This document shows positions 45,573 through 52,420 of a stretch of 64,000 bases of DNA, one piece after another (positions within the stretch are counted from its first letter, which is position 1; each line of letters begins with the position of its first letter). The stretch lies in NCBI RefSeq assembly GCF_018130765.1, contig NZ_JAFCJZ010000002.1:372001-436000 (forward strand), given 5' to 3'. The notes under the pieces are model-generated. The model ran no database searches, was not told the origin of the DNA, and was given only the letters and a program-made list of their open reading frames with translations. The position numbers and the translations under genes are program-made. This DNA comes from Bradyrhizobium iriomotense (lineage in GTDB: Bacteria; Pseudomonadota; Alphaproteobacteria; Rhizobiales; Xanthobacteraceae).

Positions 45573-45750
45573 TAATCCATCGTGACGATTGTGAAATAGT
45601 GCATAGAAATTACGTTGAAATGAACTGAATACTGGCGCTACTTGCGTAGCGCTTCAGACTTCGTTTACGACGTTGAAGCGGTGAGTCACGTCCCGCCGAC
45701 TTTTCTCACGATCCTTTCCTTTATGGCGTTACGCGCCGATGGAGATATTG

Positions 45751-46044
45751 ATGAAGACCACGCTTTCGCTTCTGTTCGCCGCAGCGCTCTCGCTGTCGTG
45801 GATGCCCGCCCACGCCGTCAAGTGGGACCTCTCGACCATGACCTGCAAGCAATTCCTCGATAGCGGCGAAGACAACATCGCGGTCGTGCTGACCTGGATG
45901 GACGGCTGGTACAAGGGCGACGAAGACAACGCGATCATCGACACCGAGGTGTTCATCGAGAACGCCAAGAAGTTCGGTGCCTATTGCGGAAAGAATCCGA
46001 CCGTCAGCGTCGTCACCGCGGCCGACGAGATCCTCGGCAAATAA
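45751..46044 (+). CDS. HdeA/HdeB-like periplasmic protein
   Basis: 97 residues from the ATG at 45751 (GGAG 9 bp before). Signal peptide ends at A-H-A-V. Mature part: M-T-C-K-Q-F-L-D-S and a second Cys near the end (A-Y-C-G-K), with W-M-D-G-W-Y-K-G between. This two-cysteine helical layout is that of HdeA/HdeB acid-stress chaperones. It stands alone. Confidence 0.75.
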   Translation: MKTTLSLLFAAALSLSWMPAHAVKWDLSTMTCKQFLDSGEDNIAVVLTWMDGWYKGDEDNAIIDTEVFIENAKKFGAYCGKNPTVSVVTAADEILGK

Positions 46045-46162
46045 CTCTTGAAGCGGACCGAAGCGCGGATGCAATCGCGCGTCGGCCTCGCTTCGATACG
46101 AACGTCATCGAGAGCCGCGGTGCGCCTTGCGCTCACGCGGCTCTCTTCTTTTGGGACGATGC

Positions 46163-46627
46163 TCAGCCCGGCAGCATCGCGAACGCGCTCGACACCATCG
46201 CCACCTGCTTGTTGTCGGTGGCCGAGAGCAGCGTGACGCGGCCAAAGCTCATGGTGCGTCCGAGCCGCACCACGCGCGCATCCGCGAGCACATCCGAAGA
46301 GGAGACCGCGCGCATGAAATGCGTGGTCTGGTCGACCGTCGTCATCGGGCGATAGCCGCGATTGGCGGCAAGGTTCGCGATCACCATCGCGGTGTCGGCG
46401 AACGCCATCAGCGCCTGGCCGCAGATCACGCCGCCGCTCCGGCACAGCCGCTCCGAGAACGGCATGCGCAGCAGCGCGCCCGGCTGCCAGTCGGGCTCAT
46501 CCGGTGGCGGCACATGTTCGATGCGCTCGACCGAGAGGTTGAGATCCTGGACCCAGGGCGCGAAGACCTCGCCGAGGATGCGTCTGGCCTCACTGATGCC
46601 GAACTCGGCGTCTGGCTGCGATGGCAT
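46163..46627 (-). CDS. PaaI-type hotdog thioesterase
   Basis: 154 residues from the ATG at 46627 with GGAGG 8 bp before; a longer frame extends far upstream without support. The hotdog fold has G-G-V-I-C-G-Q-A-L-M-A-F-A-D-T-A-M and T-T-V-D-Q-T-T-H-F-M-R, containing the Asp used for thioester hydrolysis in this family. It hydrolyses acyl-CoA; substrate unknown. Divergent from the small lipoprotein gene. Confidence 0.85.
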   Translation of the reverse strand: MPSQPDAEFGISEARRILGEVFAPWVQDLNLSVERIEHVPPPDEPDWQPGALLRMPFSERLCRSGGVICGQALMAFADTAMVIANLAANRGYRPMTTVDQTTHFMRAVSSSDVLADARVVRLGRTMSFGRVTLLSATDNKQVAMVSSAFAMLPG

Positions 46628-46719
46628 TGCTGTGGTTTCCTCCATTGTTGCCGGGTGTTTCGGACATTCTGCCCGCACCGGCGCGGCAAAGTCACCCGCC
46701 TGGCGCCGGTCCCGTCGGC

Positions 46720-46749
46720 TTGAAAATGCCAGACTTGGCCCGATATGAT
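46720..46749 (+). promoter_or_regulatory. Promoter of small lipoprotein gene
   Basis: TTGAAA (46720-46725), 18-bp spacer, TATGAT (46744-46749). The ATG of the lipoprotein is 24 bp past the -10. Confidence 0.6.
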
Positions 46750-46773
46750 GCCGTGGTTGGGTACGGGTGGGCG

Positions 46774-46896
46774 ATGTTGCGTCGGTATGTCCTCGTCTTT
46801 TGTCTGGTTGCGCTCGGTCTTGCGCTGAACGGGTGTACAAAGTGCGGCCCGATCTGGGACGACTGGCTGCACGCGCCGAAATCGTGCCGATCGTAG
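46774..46896 (+). CDS. Forty-residue lipoprotein
   Basis: 40 residues: M-L-R-R-Y, a hydrophobic segment, lipobox L-N-G-C, then T-K-C-G-P-I-W-D-D-W-L-H-A-P-K-S-C. The second and third Cys may form a disulfide or bind a ligand. I recall very similar short lipoproteins in Bradyrhizobium with the same C-G-P-I-W-D-D-W core. It has its own promoter. Confidence 0.7.
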   Translation: MLRRYVLVFCLVALGLALNGCTKCGPIWDDWLHAPKSCRS

Positions 46897-46992
46897 CGGT
46901 CCCTGCGGCCCCCAAGCGGTCGCGACCGGCTGCGTAAGGATGACAAGGCACGGGCGATCCGCGCCTCCATGAAATGATCTGAGGAGTCAAAG

Positions 46993-47292
46993 ATGAAGCT
47001 TTTCCGTATGGCGGCGGTGCTGCTGGCCGTGCTGGCCGGACCGGCCTATGCGCAAATGCCCAATCTCAATTTGCTGCAGGACGGCCCGGGCAAGACCCCG
47101 GAGGAGAAGGCCGCGGAAGCCGAGCGTGACAAGGCCTACAAGGAAACGCTGAAGAAGATTCCGGACGCCAAGGCCTCCAACGATCCCTGGGGTGGCATGC
47201 GCTCCGATCCGCCGAAGCAGGCGGCGCCGAAGGCGTCGGCCGCGACCACCAGCGCGCCGAAGAAGACCAAGACCGGCACAGCCGCGAACTGA
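46993..47292 (+). CDS. Small exported DPWGG-motif protein, copy 2
   Basis: 99 residues. Signal peptide ends at A-Y-A-Q-M. The middle has D-K-A-Y-K-E-T-L-K-K-I-P-D-A-K and D-P-W-G-G-M-R, aligned with the protein at 43004, then a Lys/Ala/Thr-rich tail. Paralog of copy 1; unlike it, this one stands alone. Function unknown. Confidence 0.7.
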   Translation: MKLFRMAAVLLAVLAGPAYAQMPNLNLLQDGPGKTPEEKAAEAERDKAYKETLKKIPDAKASNDPWGGMRSDPPKQAAPKASAATTSAPKKTKTGTAAN

Positions 47293-47391
47293 GCCTTTCG
47301 GACGGGGGCGGGATCGCCTTCCGGCCGGGACTCCTCCTCGTCCGCCTACTCCCTACATTGAGCTTAGGTATTGCGTAGAGGAGGGCCGGTC

Positions 47392-47649
47392 ATGGCCGAT
47401 CGTCCGCGGGATCTCGCCGAGCGGATGGCGCGCCGGCGCAAGACCGGCGGCAACACGCCGGGCGGGCGCTCCGGTGACGGCTATCTGCGCGAGACCTTTA
47501 CGCTGCCGCGTGCGGCGGCGCGGGCGAGGGCAGAGGCCTTCTTCGCCCGCTACCCCAGGGCCGGCTATATGAGCGCGGTCGAGACTTGGCGCGAACTGCC
47601 CGGCGGCGAGATCGAATTCACCATGCGGCGGCTGCCCAGCGCCGATTGA
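47392..47649 (+). CDS. Small basic hypothetical protein
   Basis: 85 residues from the ATG at 47392 (GAGGAGG upstream). Basic and hydrophilic, with A-E-R-M-A-R-R-R-K-T-G-G and L-P-R-A-A-A-R-A-R-A-E-A-F-F and a Y-M-S-A-V-E-T-W-R-E-L-P-G-G-E-I-E-F-T end. No family recognised. Probably cytoplasmic. Confidence 0.6.
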   Translation: MADRPRDLAERMARRRKTGGNTPGGRSGDGYLRETFTLPRAAARARAEAFFARYPRAGYMSAVETWRELPGGEIEFTMRRLPSAD

Positions 47650-47668
47650 GAGGGCCACGCCCTCGCGT

Positions 47669-47902
47669 CTAGTCGAGCGTCTCGGCGACGATGCGGATGC
47701 GGAACACCGGCTCCTTGGCCTCGTCGAGGAGCTCCATGTGCCATTCGGAATTTTCCTGGAGCTTGCGGGCGATCCCGGCGGCCATGTCGGCGCAGACGCT
47801 GGTCATCTCCTTCCAGGCGGAATCGCGATCGGAAAATTCCGTCGCCTGATCCGCACAGCCGGAATAACGGCCATTGCGGATTCGGAAGAAGTAGAGCGGC
47901 AT
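47669..47902 (-). CDS. DUF6894 family protein
   Basis: 77 residues from the ATG at 47902. M-P-L-Y-F-F-R-I-R-N-G, then W-K-E-M-T-S-V-C-A-D-M and W-H-M-E-L-L-D-E-x-x-x-P-V-F-R-I-R define the family as I know it. These proteins are very common in Bradyrhizobium and have no known function. It is convergent with the 47392 gene. Confidence 0.75.
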   Translation of the reverse strand: MPLYFFRIRNGRYSGCADQATEFSDRDSAWKEMTSVCADMAAGIARKLQENSEWHMELLDEAKEPVFRIRIVAETLD

Positions 47903-48055
47903 GGCTGGCACCGGTCGCGCGTGAAGGCCCCGCCCCCCAAGGCCAAGGGCGGGGCAGTGCAATCCCAAACTTCCGGCAGATCAATTCCGGATGTCTACGG
48001 AGTGTATGCGGCTCCGTTCAGGGTATGCCGCGCCGCACAAGGATGCCCCGCTCGA

Positions 48056-48244
48056 TCAGGCTGTCTTGCGCCCGATGGCCTTCAATTCCCGATCGATGCG
48101 CAGTTGCACCCGCCGGATCGCCAACAGGTCGATCTTGGTCTCGGTCTTGCCGGACTTGACCTGCTCCCCGATGCGGAACTGCCACTGCCAGACTCCGGGA
48201 ATCGCCGTCTTGGCGACGGTGAACTCGACACCCCTGTGATTCAT
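48056..48244 (-). CDS. Small conserved hypothetical protein
   Basis: 62 residues from the ATG at 48244, with GGGAGG just upstream; a longer frame starts 18 codons earlier. M-N-H-R-G-V-E-F-T-V, P-G-V-W-Q-W-Q-F-R-I-G and the R-I-D-R-E-L-K-A-I end give a beta-helix outline. Similar proteins occur widely in Bradyrhizobium. Function unknown. Confidence 0.6.
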   Translation of the reverse strand: MNHRGVEFTVAKTAIPGVWQWQFRIGEQVKSGKTETKIDLLAIRRVQLRIDRELKAIGRKTA

Positions 48245-48442
48245 GGTCACCTCCCACGATTCACCATCCATCACTGCACACATGTTGGTCGTCATCATAT
48301 TCCAGGGACAAGCGAAATCTGCCGATAACTCTTGGATAGCTCACGGAAATCTCGAAAGCGCACACGTCATCGCCCGGCCAGGAACTTTGTTCATGGCCGG
48401 AGAACCACGGAGCCAGTTCAATGCTGATGCTGCCGGAGACTC

Positions 48443-48456
48443 TTGATCCAGATCAG
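48443..48456. promoter_or_regulatory. FixK/FNR-type box upstream of DUF2798 gene
   Basis: TTGATCCAGATCAG differs from the FNR/FixK consensus TTGAT-N4-ATCAA by one base. It lies within a 31-bp inverted repeat (48433-48463) and about 110 bp before the DUF2798 gene. The rest of 48245-48564 has no gene. Confidence 0.55.
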
Positions 48457-48564
48457 TCTCCGGATTCGAAAAAGCGCGGGCGCTGAACGGCAAGCGATCA
48501 GGCGCATCTCGCGAGGCGGCACGTGCCTTGCTTGGCCGCATGACGGCAATAACAAGGGCGCGTC

Positions 48565-48804
48565 ATGCTCGGCATTCCCCGCCGCTATTCTCATTTCGTC
48601 TTCGGCGTCATCCAGTCCGGATTGACCTCGCTGATCGCGGCGGGAATCGCCAGCTTTCCCGCTGATGGCGCGATGCTGTTCGTTCGGCACTGGATGGTGT
48701 CGTGGCTGATCGCATGGGCCGCGATGCTGCCCATGGTGCTGCTGGCGGCGCCCGCGATCCGCGCCTTCTCGCTGCGGCTGACGCGGGAGGAGCGCGGCGC
48801 GTGA
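48565..48804 (+). CDS. DUF2798 membrane protein
   Basis: 79 residues with two membrane helices (about 10-30 and 43-65) and a basic end. The F-V-F-G-V-I-Q-S-G-L-T-S and R-H-W-M-V-S-W-L-I-A-W motifs match DUF2798. No biochemical function known. The FixK/FNR-like box upstream suggests low-oxygen control. Confidence 0.75.
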   Translation: MLGIPRRYSHFVFGVIQSGLTSLIAAGIASFPADGAMLFVRHWMVSWLIAWAAMLPMVLLAAPAIRAFSLRLTREERGA

Positions 48805-48820
48805 GTGGCCGGCACGCATG

Positions 48821-48853
48821 AAAAAAACCCCGCTTGGGGAGAGCCAAGCGGGG
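48821..48853 (-). terminator. Terminator of sRNA candidate 1
   Basis: CCCCGCTTGG-CTCTCC-CCAAGCGGGG followed by seven T on the minus strand. It is not a plus-strand terminator for the DUF2798 gene, because no T-run follows in that direction. Confidence 0.85.
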
Positions 48854-48950
48854 AGAAGGTTATTGGAGGCTGAGGTGCTGGGCTGCAACACCATAAGCCG
48901 AGCGACCCTATCCGGCTGAGCTTACGGCAGCCTGACAGGTTCTTGAATCG
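48821..48950 (-). ncRNA. sRNA candidate 1 (minus strand)
   Basis: A gene-free stretch ends on the minus strand with a 10-bp CCCCGCTTGG stem, a 6-base loop and TTTTTTT (48821-48853). Upstream are a GGTG-CACC hairpin, CAGCCTCC (anti-Shine-Dalgarno-like) and a CCGTAAGC/GCTTATGG stem. No ORF on the minus strand ends here. The 5' end is a guess. Confidence 0.6.
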
Positions 48951-48991
48951 AATCGGCGCCCGGCGCTACCCGCGCACAGGTCCGCAAACAG

Positions 48992-49016
48992 AAAACCCCG
49001 CTCGGGGAGAGCGGGG
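48992..49016 (-). terminator. Terminator of sRNA candidate 2
   Basis: CCCCGCTC-TCCCC-GAGCGGGG followed by TTTTC on the minus strand. The T-run is shorter than that of candidate 1. Confidence 0.75.
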
Positions 49017-49105
49017 TCGTCGACTGGGTATGGAGGCCCGGTGTTGGTCCACCGGGCTGATCGACACTAGGCGAGTTGGCTTACGGACGCCTGACGGCAG
49101 CAAGC
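48992..49105 (-). ncRNA. sRNA candidate 2 (minus strand)
   Basis: It repeats the plan of candidate 1 about 160 bp away: CGTCAGGCGTCCGTAAGCC near the 5' side, a CCCGGTG/CACCGGG hairpin, GGCCTCC, then a CCCCGCTC/GAGCGGGG terminator with TTTTC. The order of elements and several short blocks match candidate 1. 5' end approximate. Confidence 0.6.
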
Positions 49106-49256
49106 GAACGCAGCGCTGAGCAGGCCGCAGACTGGCCCCGCACCGGTCCCAATTTGGCCACCCGATCGCACCACTGAGGCCACAGCCGCAGGCAAGATTC
49201 CGCTGAGTCCGGTGCTGCCATGGGGGAACGTGGCACGCCGGCAACGGGGTGGCATC

Positions 49257-49346
49257 ATGGATAACGTCGAGCGGTCATTTGCCGCCGCGACAGCGGCTGG
49301 CTTCATTGTGTTGGTGATCGGCATCGCGCTGCTGGCGCTGCTGTAG
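49257..49346 (+). CDS. Twenty-nine-residue membrane protein
   Basis: M-D-N-V-E-R-S-F-A-A-A-T-A-A, then a hydrophobic helix G-F-I-V-L-V-I-G-I-A-L-L-A-L-L. A GGGGTGG site lies before the ATG. One predicted membrane helix spans the second half. Too short for family assignment; coding potential rests on its regular pattern. Confidence 0.4.
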   Translation: MDNVERSFAAATAAGFIVLVIGIALLALL

Positions 49347-49543
49347 GGATCAGGAAGCGGGGTAGACGGCGACCGGTCCGGGCCAGCATGGCCACGGACG
49401 CGCCGTTGGTCCTGCAAAAAGCTGCAAAACAACCCCATACACAGTAGGCCGCCGTGCGGTTCTCTCGCGCGATCAATGGCTTAGAGGTGGTGTCTAAATA
49501 CCTTTGCCGCCCGCGACAGGCGTTTCGCCGCGCGCCGGCGGAT

Positions 49544-49711
49544 CTAATGAACCTTGATCGCGTCCAGCGGGAGGCGGAGCTCGGCGGCACGCTCCTCGCG
49601 GTCCTTCTTGCGGAACTCGTTTTCCCTGCGCTCGAACTTGATCATCTCCTCGAGCGCCACCTCCAGCAGGTGATTGCGCCTGGTGGCATGGTGCTGCGTA
49701 TTTTCCGTCAT
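49544..49711 (-). CDS. Small charged protein, paralog A
   Basis: 55 residues from the ATG at 49711. Hydrophilic helix-rich sequence M-T-E-N-T-Q..., I-K-F-E-R-R-E-N-E-F-R-K-K-D-R-E-E-R-A-A-E-L-R-L-P-L-D-A-I-K-V-H. It is 60-65% identical to the 56-residue protein at 50827, mostly in the second half. No family name known to me. A longer in-frame extension upstream has no support. Confidence 0.65.
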   Translation of the reverse strand: MTENTQHHATRRNHLLEVALEEMIKFERRENEFRKKDREERAAELRLPLDAIKVH

Positions 49712-49918
49712 GACCGAGATCCCGATTGTTGCGATCCAACCCCAGAGAAGGCCGCAGAGCACCGAAAGGTTCGATGCCGCAGGACTGCGGAAGCATGACG
49801 GCACGCGGCGGCTGTGTCTTTGATGCGTGTCAGCTTCGGCTGAAGACGGACGCTGTTGCGTCGGCGCCGGGCTCTTGCAGTACGATGAAGCCGACTTGAA
49901 TATCAGGGGGAGAGCCAA

Positions 49919-50104
49919 ATGCCGGACTGGATCCTCGCGCCGATCTGTCTTGCGGTCCTTGTCGGCTTCATGGGATTTGCATTTCGGCAGGGATTGAAGG
50001 TGCGGCCGGACCGAAATAATCGCGAGGTCGGGCCGAGCCTCAACAGCAGCCAGTCGGATACCTCCCACGGCGGCTTCGATGGTCATTCCGCAGGTTCAGA
50101 CTGA
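49919..50104 (+). CDS. Small membrane protein with hydrophilic tail
   Basis: 61 residues. One helix (I-L-A-P-I-C-L-A-V-L-V-G-F-M-G-F-A-F), then a basic R-Q-G-L-K-V-R-P-D-R-N-N-R and Ser/Gly-rich tail. Strong GGGGGAG ribosome binding site. Unknown function. Confidence 0.6.
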   Translation: MPDWILAPICLAVLVGFMGFAFRQGLKVRPDRNNREVGPSLNSSQSDTSHGGFDGHSAGSD

Positions 50105-50140
50105 GGCGTCCCGCAAGATGGACGCGATCTTCCCTTGGCG

Positions 50141-50275
50141 TATTGGGTGAAGCGCATTCTGCTCAAGACCGGAGAACTGGTGACGGGGCGCGAGCTCCGG
50201 CCGGATGAGAATCTTTTCCGGAGTGAGGCGCCCGTCATCGGCGACACCATCGAGGTCGCGCGGCCCGATCACGCA
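50141..50275 (+). pseudogene. Remnant of a small conserved protein
   Basis: The frame reads W-V-K-R-I-L-L-K-T-G-E-L-V-T-G-R-E-L-R-P-D-E-N-L-F and I-G-D-T-I-E-V-A, resembling a ~70-residue protein I recall in Bradyrhizobium; it then loses similarity at 50275 and runs antisense over the next gene. It also lacks a good start. Probably a decaying copy. Confidence 0.35.
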
Positions 50276-50292
50276 GAATCATGGCAGCCAGT

Positions 50293-50472
50293 TCAAGAAC
50301 GGGATTCTTCCCAGGGGAACGGCTCCTGTGTCTTGCGGCCGAGGAACGTGTCCGGCACAGGCAATTGGAGCACTTTCGACGCCTCCGCCACCAGCTCGCG
50401 CATGAGGGCGTTCTGCTCGTCGAACTCGGCAACCAGATTGCGTGCGCGCGAAATGTGATTGTGGCTGGCCAT
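50293..50472 (-). CDS. Small hydrophilic protein behind conserved leader
   Basis: 59 residues from the ATG at 50472. M-A-S-H-N-H-I-S-R-A-R-N-L-V-A-E-F-D-E-Q-N-A-L-M-R-E-L-V and F-L-G-R-K-T-Q-E-P-F-P-W-E-E: a helix followed by a short tail. The AAGGGAG site sits at the end of a 76-bp leader shared with the 52293 gene. The frame is open 17 codons upstream but that lies in the leader. Confidence 0.65.
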   Translation of the reverse strand: MASHNHISRARNLVAEFDEQNALMRELVAEASKVLQLPVPDTFLGRKTQEPFPWEESRS

Positions 50473-50481
50473 GGCGGCGCT

Positions 50482-50557
50482 CCCTTGCTTTGCAGGCGGG
50501 AGCACGCTCGGTCTCTCAGCCACCGACGCCTACGGGCAGAGCCTCGGCCGGTGATGT
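50482..50557 (-). promoter_or_regulatory. Conserved 76-bp leader, copy 1
   Basis: 65 of 76 positions match copy 2 at 52421 without gaps; the core of about 44 bases has only two differences. In the mRNA sense it has GCTCTGCCCGTAGGCGTCGG and CTGAGAGACCG, then CTCCCGCC, which can pair with the AAGGGAG site (GCTCCC/GGGAGC). Gene start follows 9 nt later. Confidence 0.65.
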
Positions 50558-50677
50558 CAATAAACTGCCACGGGCCGCATCGGTTCACCATTGAACTTAG
50601 GGTGTTGCTGCGGGCGCTTTCAGCAGCCGGCCCATGTGCGAGCCGGTCTCGGGCCTGGCGGGCTTTGCGGCCTCGCG

Positions 50678-50767
50678 TCATCCAAGGAATTTGTCGAACG
50701 CCACCAAGGCGCCAAAGGCTGTCGCGGTGACGGCAAGGAAGGCGGCAAAATACCAGAGGCGATACAT
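50678..50767 (-). CDS. Twenty-nine-residue membrane protein
   Basis: M-Y-R-L-W-Y-F-A-A-F-L-A-V-T-A-T-A-F-G-A-L-V-A-F-D-K-F-L-G: a single helix with a Lys/Asp-containing end. It has only a weak ribosome binding site (CCCGGGTTTATCCCGGC hairpin before the ATG). Plausible but unproven. Confidence 0.35.
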   Translation of the reverse strand: MYRLWYFAAFLAVTATAFGALVAFDKFLG

Positions 50768-50826
50768 GCCGGGATAAACCCGGGCGCATTGCAAAGGTTC
50801 TGGAGGCGACAACTGCCGGCGCGGCC

Positions 50827-50997
50827 TCAGTGGACCTTGATGATCTTATCCAAGGGAAGGCGAAGCTCCGCCGCGCGCTCCTGGCGGTCCTTTTGGCGGA
50901 ACTCCATTTCTCGCCGTTCGAACGCGATCAGCTCTTTCCGGGCTGCGTCCAACAGGCGATCTTTTGGCGCCATGCCAAGATGGGTGTGTTCCGTCAT
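50827..50997 (-). CDS. Small charged protein, paralog B
   Basis: 56 residues: M-T-E-H-T-H-L-G-M-A-P-K-D-R-L-L, then A-F-E-R-R-E-M-E-F-R-Q-K-D-R-Q-E-R-A-A-E-L-R-L-P-L-D-K-I-I-K-V-H. The F-E-R-R-E to L-P-L-D block is nearly the same as in the 49544 protein, including the I-K-V-H ending and the stop codon context. Two copies kept in frame argue for real coding. Confidence 0.65.
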   Translation of the reverse strand: MTEHTHLGMAPKDRLLDAARKELIAFERREMEFRQKDRQERAAELRLPLDKIIKVH

Positions 50998-51258
50998 CAC
51001 TCGCGCCCCCCGTCTCTCAGTCGCTGAACCTAGACAAGATCGGGAACAGCGGGAAGGTTCGGGTAACGTAGAATTACGGATTTATGACGGCGAGTGCCCG
51101 CATCAGGCGTTGGGAAAAGCGCGGCCGGGCTCGAAATGAGCGTCCCGGCGGCGCTCTATTTTCTAACTGAGCGCTGAAATCCCAGTTGACCGCAATGTGC
51201 AACGGCCATGCCACAGGTTTGTGACGCGATCACCCATGGTCGGCGGCCTCTCGTAATC

Positions 51259-51510
51259 TTATCGCTTCACATGTCCCGGAGCGTAACCGGAGGCGCCGGG
51301 AGAACCGGTCACCGGTCCATTGGACCGCATCTGATGTCCCGGGGAATAGCCGGATGCGCCTGTCGTGCCGGTTACGGGACCATTGCTCTGAAACGAGTGG
51401 CCGGGCGAAAAGCTGGACGCACCGCCACCAAAACCTCCTCCCGGTCCGCGCGCATGAGCCGCCGACGTCACAGCGACCAACGCAGCCGCGATTACGAGCA
51501 CTTTCTTCAT
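51259..51510 (-). CDS. Exported Gly/Ser repeat protein
   Basis: 83 residues from the ATG at 51510. Signal peptide ends at A-H-A-R. The mature part consists of near-tandem repeats: F-S-P-G-H-S-F-Q-S-N-G-P-V-T-G-T-T-G-A-S-G-Y and S-P-G-H-Q-M-R-S-N-G-P-V-T-G-S-P-G-A-S-G-Y, then A-P-G-H-V-K-R. Likely secreted and flexible. No family known. 50998-51258 upstream of its end holds nothing I can support. Confidence 0.6.
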   Translation of the reverse strand: MKKVLVIAAALVAVTSAAHARGPGGGFGGGASSFSPGHSFQSNGPVTGTTGASGYSPGHQMRSNGPVTGSPGASGYAPGHVKR

Positions 51511-51649
51511 TTGAGCCACCCTTGGTTCTCGATCCCGCCGCCCAGAGATTCGGCGGCTGTCCCAGATCGGGAAAAAGTGGAAGCCGGGCGGCGTGTTCAA
51601 AATAAGTCGCCGCGATGTCCGATAATTGAAATCAGGATGCCCCTGGATT

Positions 51650-51730
51650 CAACTTGGGGGCAAATGCGGACAGTACCCGAAATCGGTGCTGTCCTAATTA
51701 GGACACCCGTGAGGGCGAATTAGGACACTG
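51650..51730. repeat. Left degenerate repeat block
   Basis: Contains CTTGGGGGCAAATGCGGACAG, the perfect palindrome TGTCCTAATTAGGACA (51690-51705) and GCGAATTAGGACACTGCAAATC. The right block at 52529-52590 has GCGAATTAGGACAGTCTCCAAATC and CTTGGGTCAAATGCGGCCAG. Confidence 0.5.
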
Positions 51731-52039
51731 CAAATCCGGGGTAGGTTGGTTGCCCAATCGCTAGTTCCACGGTTCCGATGCAGGTTGTTTGGGCCTGAGC
51801 TAGCGCACCGCCCTAAAGCTGGCCCAGTACCTTGGCCTCAACTCCAGCCAGCCCGAGTTGGGGCCGCCTTTTCGCCAACTGAGGCGGCCTTGCCTTTGAA
51901 TATAAACGGCCCCAACTGGGGGGCCGCCAACCCGCTGATGGGGTTTTCCTCCAACAGTCTGGGGGGGCACCTTTCGTGCTGGGGGCATCGTAGAGATGCG
52001 CTGCTAGGCTGATAGTTCCTCAGCCGCTTAGACTGGTAC

Positions 52040-52064
52040 GAAAGAGGCCGCCACGGATGCGGCC
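52040..52064 (-). terminator. Terminator of the 52293-52065 unit
   Basis: GGCCGC-ATCCGTG-GCGGCC with TCTTT downstream on the minus strand, immediately after the stop codon at 52065. 51731-52039 has no gene I can support. Confidence 0.7.
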
Positions 52065-52283
52065 TTACTCTTTGGGGAAGGGCACTTTGATTTTACGGAT
52101 GGTATCGAGAGCCGGTGGCATTTTTGCTATCGCCTGCTCAAGCTCGACGGCTATAGCCCTGTAGCGAACGAGCACTCTCGCGAACACGTCGCGCTTAATT
52201 TGGCTCTTTGCAGCCTGCTGCATACGCTCGCATTCGGCGATTTGCACGCGGAGCATTTCTAGGTGGGCCAGCGTGTCTTTCAT
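52065..52283 (-). CDS. Small helical protein
   Basis: 72 residues, coiled-coil-like: L-A-H-L-E-M-L-R-V-Q-I-A-E-C-E-R-M-Q-Q-A-A-K and V-R-Y-R-A-I-A-V-E-L-E-Q-A-I-A-K-M-P-P. It follows the 39-residue membrane gene by 9 bp on the minus strand. Unknown role. Confidence 0.65.
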   Translation of the reverse strand: MKDTLAHLEMLRVQIAECERMQQAAKSQIKRDVFARVLVRYRAIAVELEQAIAKMPPALDTIRKIKVPFPKE

Positions 52284-52292
52284 GGCTGTATC

Positions 52293-52412
52293 TTAGTGCG
52301 CAAAGACGCCCATAAGCAGTCCGGCGAGAAGGAGTGCAGCGCCAAGGACGGCGACGGCCAGACAAATGCGAGCTGGGATTGAATAGGCCTCGAAATGAGG
52401 TTGTTCGATCAT
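52293..52412 (-). CDS. Thirty-nine-residue membrane protein behind conserved leader
   Basis: M-I-E-Q-P-H-F-E-A-Y-S-I-P-A-R-I-C-L-A-V-A-V-L-G and so on: a polar head and one membrane helix ending M-G-V-F-A-H. An AAGGGTG site precedes the ATG at 52412. It lies behind leader copy 2 and is coupled to the helical protein gene. Confidence 0.55.
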   Translation of the reverse strand: MIEQPHFEAYSIPARICLAVAVLGAALLLAGLLMGVFAH

Positions 52413-52420
52413 GACACGCA

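Noticed and set aside
51746..52012. An 88-codon plus-strand frame and a 62-codon minus-strand frame
   Set aside because: Both are low-similarity, lack convincing ribosome binding sites and overlap each other; the region looks like decayed DNA.
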